In this document: positions 61,641-64,000 of the stretch, one piece after another
How the letters are laid out: each line of letters starts with the position of its first letter
Position numbering within the stretch: position 1 is the first letter of the stretch
From: JBCCTX01 sp964468435
GTDB taxonomy: Bacteria; Bacteroidota; Bacteroidia; J057
Direction of reading: 5' to 3'
Length of the DNA: 64,000 nucleotides
NCBI GenBank assembly: GCA_964468435.1
Contig: CAYXVE010000004.1
Coordinates: 1 to 64,000, forward strand
Program-made: the position numbers and the translations under genes
Notes under the pieces: generated by a model
What the model saw: the letters and a program-made list of their open reading frames with translations, nothing else
What the model was told of the DNA's origin: nothing
The model's database searches: none

Positions 61641-62954
61641 TTAATCTACGTTGTCGTGAAGGAAAGAATTTTTTTCCCTCAAACGATAGTTTTGCTTTTC
61701 ATCCTCCTCTACACCCAATCTAGAGAGTGGAGGTTGCTTACTTGGAGCATTGTAATCGACGTTAATGCTTTTCCGGAGATAGGCAGGTGTGGTTTCCAAA
61801 CCGTGTAGACTTTCTGGGTCGTGGATGTCATAGGTTTTGGAATTGAGTTTTTTAATCCTGCTATCTCTTTCGGACTTGTCAAGTCGCTTGAGCTCAACTT
61901 TTTTGATGGGAACCTTTTGGGTTTTCTCCTCAAGATGGGCTTTCTTGGCCTCTCTAGCAGCTTCTTTAACGTTTTCTATATATCCAAATTCTTCTTGTTC
62001 AATGAAGCGGGTTGCAATTACAGTTACTCTCAGCTTTTCATCCATCTCATCATCGTATACGATACCGTAGATGATATTGGCATCCATTCCCGCTGTCTGC
62101 TGGACATATTCTACAATCTCGGTAGTTTCGTCCATCCGGAGTGAATCTTCGGAAGCGGTGATGTTCACCACAATAGCTCTTGCCCCTTCGATGCTGACAT
62201 TATCCAGCAGGGGAGAGCTGATCGCTTCTTCTACTGCTTTTAGCGCTCTTCCATCTCCATCTGACTCCGCCGTTCCCATCAAGGCCTTACCACCATCTCT
62301 CATGACTGTGCAGATATCTGCAAAGTCCACGTTGATATAACCCTCAGAGGTAATGATCTCTGCGATACCTCTTGCAGCATTGCAGAGGATCTGATCGGCT
62401 TCTTCAAAGGCCTTCTTCATGGTAATACTGGATCCCAGGATCTTGTGCAGGTTGTTGTTATCTATCACGATCAGAGTATCCACCATGTCCTGCAGTTCTT
62501 GCACACCTTGTTTGGCTTGCTGAATGCGTTTAGGTCCTTCAAACTTGAAGGGAGTGGTTACAATGCCTACTGTGAGGATTCCCATTTCCTTGCACATGGC
62601 AGCGATGACAGGAGCACCACCAGTACCGGTGCCACCACCCATACCAGCTGTAATGAAGACCATCTTGGTTTGATCTTTTAGGGTCTCTTTAACTTCTTCA
62701 ATACTTTCGAGTGCAGCTTTTTTTCCTACTTCGGGGTTGGCACCTGCTCCCAGGCCTTCGGTCTGGTTTGTTCCCAGACGTACCTTAATAGGTACTTCGC
62801 TAATGTTGAGTGCCTGCAGATCAGTATTACAGATGATAAAGTCCACTCCAGTGATGCCTTTTTCAAACATGTTGCTGACTGCATTATTTCCACCACCACC
62901 TATGCCAATGACTTTGATGATAGAGCTTTCGTTTTTTGGAAATTCAAATTGCAT
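61641..62954 (-). CDS. ftsZ: Cell division GTPase FtsZ
   Basis: 437 residues. The tubulin signature GMGGGTGTGGAPVIA and the N-terminal VIGIGGGGNNAVSNMFEKGI are intact, with the T7-loop region NVDFADICTVMRDGGKALMG. The C-terminal linker is basic and polar, and the protein ends EKNSFLHDNVD; the usual short hydrophobic FtsA-binding peptide is weak, with PAYLRKSINV upstream as the likely equivalent. FtsZ polymerises at mid-cell to organise septation. It is 28 nt after ftsA on the same strand, the conserved dcw-cluster order. Confidence 0.96.
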   Translation of the reverse strand: MQFEFPKNESSIIKVIGIGGGGNNAVSNMFEKGITGVDFIICNTDLQALNISEVPIKVRLGTNQTEGLGAGANPEVGKKAALESIEEVKETLKDQTKMVFITAGMGGGTGTGGAPVIAAMCKEMGILTVGIVTTPFKFEGPKRIQQAKQGVQELQDMVDTLIVIDNNNLHKILGSSITMKKAFEEADQILCNAARGIAEIITSEGYINVDFADICTVMRDGGKALMGTAESDGDGRALKAVEEAISSPLLDNVSIEGARAIVVNITASEDSLRMDETTEIVEYVQQTAGMDANIIYGIVYDDEMDEKLRVTVIATRFIEQEEFGYIENVKEAAREAKKAHLEEKTQKVPIKKVELKRLDKSERDSRIKKLNSKTYDIHDPESLHGLETTPAYLRKSINVDYNAPSKQPPLSRLGVEEDEKQNYRLREKNSFLHDNVD

Positions 62955-62982
62955 GGTATTTCTTTTTGTAGTTATTCAATCT

Positions 62983-64000
62983 TTATTCAATAAATTCTCC
63001 AGTATTAGTGAGCGTACCTTCAAACCAGGTTTTGACTTTGTCTATAAAACTGATTCTTGGATTTCTTCTGATACCTCCTTGTGCATAACGGGGTCCTTTA
63101 GTCCCTCCTTCGTTGGGGGTAATGGTATAATCAGCTGTTTCCAGTCCCATGATCACGAGCCCTGTACCGGTAGCATACATGGGAAAATTTACCTCTTCTA
63201 CTAATCCGCTTGCGAGGTGCTCGCCTGGAAATCCGATACGCGTATCTACTCCGGTTACATATTCCACAGCTTGCTTCATATGCTGCAGTTGTGAGCCACC
63301 ACCGGTGATCACAATACCTGCAACGAGTTTGTCATCATATCCTGAATTTTTAATCTCTGCAGCAACAAATTCCATGACCTCTTCTATCCGGGATTGAATC
63401 ACTCTGGCTAGCATGCTTTTATGAATTTCTTTAGCAGGCCGGTCTCTGGGTCCGGGAATGCTGATCACTACATCTTCATCTACAGCGTCGGCTAGTGCAC
63501 TTCCGTACTGGATCTTGAGAAGTTCAGCGTGCTTTTTCATTACCTTAAAGCCCTGTTTGATATCTTCTGTTACAATGTTACCCCCAAATGGTATTACCGC
63601 AGTATGGCGGATGATATTGTTTTCAAAGACAGCCATATCTGTAGTTCCTCCTCCGATATCTACGAGACATACGCCTGCTTCTTTCTCTTCATCTGTCAAA
63701 ACAGCAGCTCCCGAGGCCAGAGGTTCCAGGATCAGCTCAGCTACTTCAAGACCAGCTCTTACTACGCATTTGTAGATATTATTGGCTGCTGTCGTTTGTC
63801 CGGTTACGATATGGAAGTTTCCTTCCAATCTGACACCGGACATCCCAACCGGATCGATGATACCAGTCTGGTTATCAACCGCGTACTCCTGGGGGAGAAC
63901 ATGAATGATTTCTGTTCCAGGTTGGGTTGCAATCTTAAACATGTCTTCGTGTAGTCGATAGACTTCATCATGTGTGATTTCGAAGTCAGGATTGTTGAGG
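62983..64000 (-). CDS. ftsA: Cell division protein FtsA (partial, 5' end outside the window)
   Basis: The frame is open through the right edge (NNPDFEITHDEVYRLHEDMFK precedes the internal Met at 63942), so this is the C-terminal two thirds. Actin-fold motifs are visible: VCLVDIGGGTTDMAVFEN (phosphate 2), GIVITGGGSQLQHMKQAVE (adenosine site), the SHS2-type region EVYRL...QEYAVDNQTGI, and a C-terminal tail with KVKTWFEGTL, the amphipathic membrane anchor. It tethers FtsZ to the membrane. Confidence 0.93.
   Translation of the reverse strand, partial: LNNPDFEITHDEVYRLHEDMFKIATQPGTEIIHVLPQEYAVDNQTGIIDPVGMSGVRLEGNFHIVTGQTTAANNIYKCVVRAGLEVAELILEPLASGAAVLTDEEKEAGVCLVDIGGGTTDMAVFENNIIRHTAVIPFGGNIVTEDIKQGFKVMKKHAELLKIQYGSALADAVDEDVVISIPGPRDRPAKEIHKSMLARVIQSRIEEVMEFVAAEIKNSGYDDKLVAGIVITGGGSQLQHMKQAVEYVTGVDTRIGFPGEHLASGLVEEVNFPMYATGTGLVIMGLETADYTITPNEGGTKGPRYAQGGIRRNPRISFIDKVKTWFEGTLTNTGEFIE

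Overview
The window comes from a Bacteroidota genome, most likely of the Saprospirales type (inferred, not tested by phylogeny). The signs are PorP/SprF proteins paired with gliding-motility C-terminal sorting domains of the type IX secretion system (T9SS), a subtype-iii type VI secretion system (T6SSiii; tssN and tssO present, no tssJLM), TAnnTTTG-type promoter boxes, and moderate GC. No tRNA, rRNA, CRISPR array or insertion sequence was seen.

Left arm (1-6189, minus strand): a T6SS effector module. A TPR protein, possibly an adaptor, precedes a PAAR-RHS polymorphic toxin with a ParB-like tip and a small presumed immunity gene. At the extreme left edge is a broken second copy of the same toxin tip, that is, a displaced orphan cassette.

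T6SS operon (6660-19979, plus strand): clpV/tssH, tssB, tssC, tssD (Hcp), vgrG, tssE, tssF, tssG, tssN, tssK, tssO. Two secreted S74-type tail-fibre proteins follow, plus the unannotated ruin of a third.

T9SS-linked pairs (23196-30358): two PorP/SprF-like outer membrane proteins, each next to a large secreted protein with a gliding-motility C-terminal domain, arranged divergently.

Ubiquitin-like operon (42261 down to 30369, minus strand, nine genes with gaps of 3-21 nt or overlaps): E1, a ubiquitin-like protein, E2, a membrane protein with a large ectodomain, a transmembrane JAMM (metal-dependent ubiquitin protease) protein, a soluble JAMM protease, a polytopic protein with a Cys/His cluster and a C-terminal FHA-like domain, an exported protein and an exported TPR protein. 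This is the most unusual content of the window. It looks like a membrane-tethered ubiquitin-like conjugation and deconjugation system with periplasmic sensing domains. A short basic tail (IKIKRK) ends both its FHA protein and TssN of the T6SS, and related tails end the E2 and TssK, which suggests the two systems are functionally linked.

Right arm: a formylglycine-generating-enzyme-like gene whose 3' end resembles the variable repeat of a diversity-generating retroelement; a YfgM-like protein, ribH, an endonuclease I and a methyltransferase; a CoA-transferase/ferredoxin/ferredoxin reductase operon with a 20-bp perfect palindrome upstream; an MFS transporter, PAP2 and Nudix genes; an L-rhamnose catabolic cluster (AraC regulator, fused aldolase-dehydrogenase, isomerase, kinase, NCS1-like permease, mutarotase); and ftsZ with the 3' part of ftsA.
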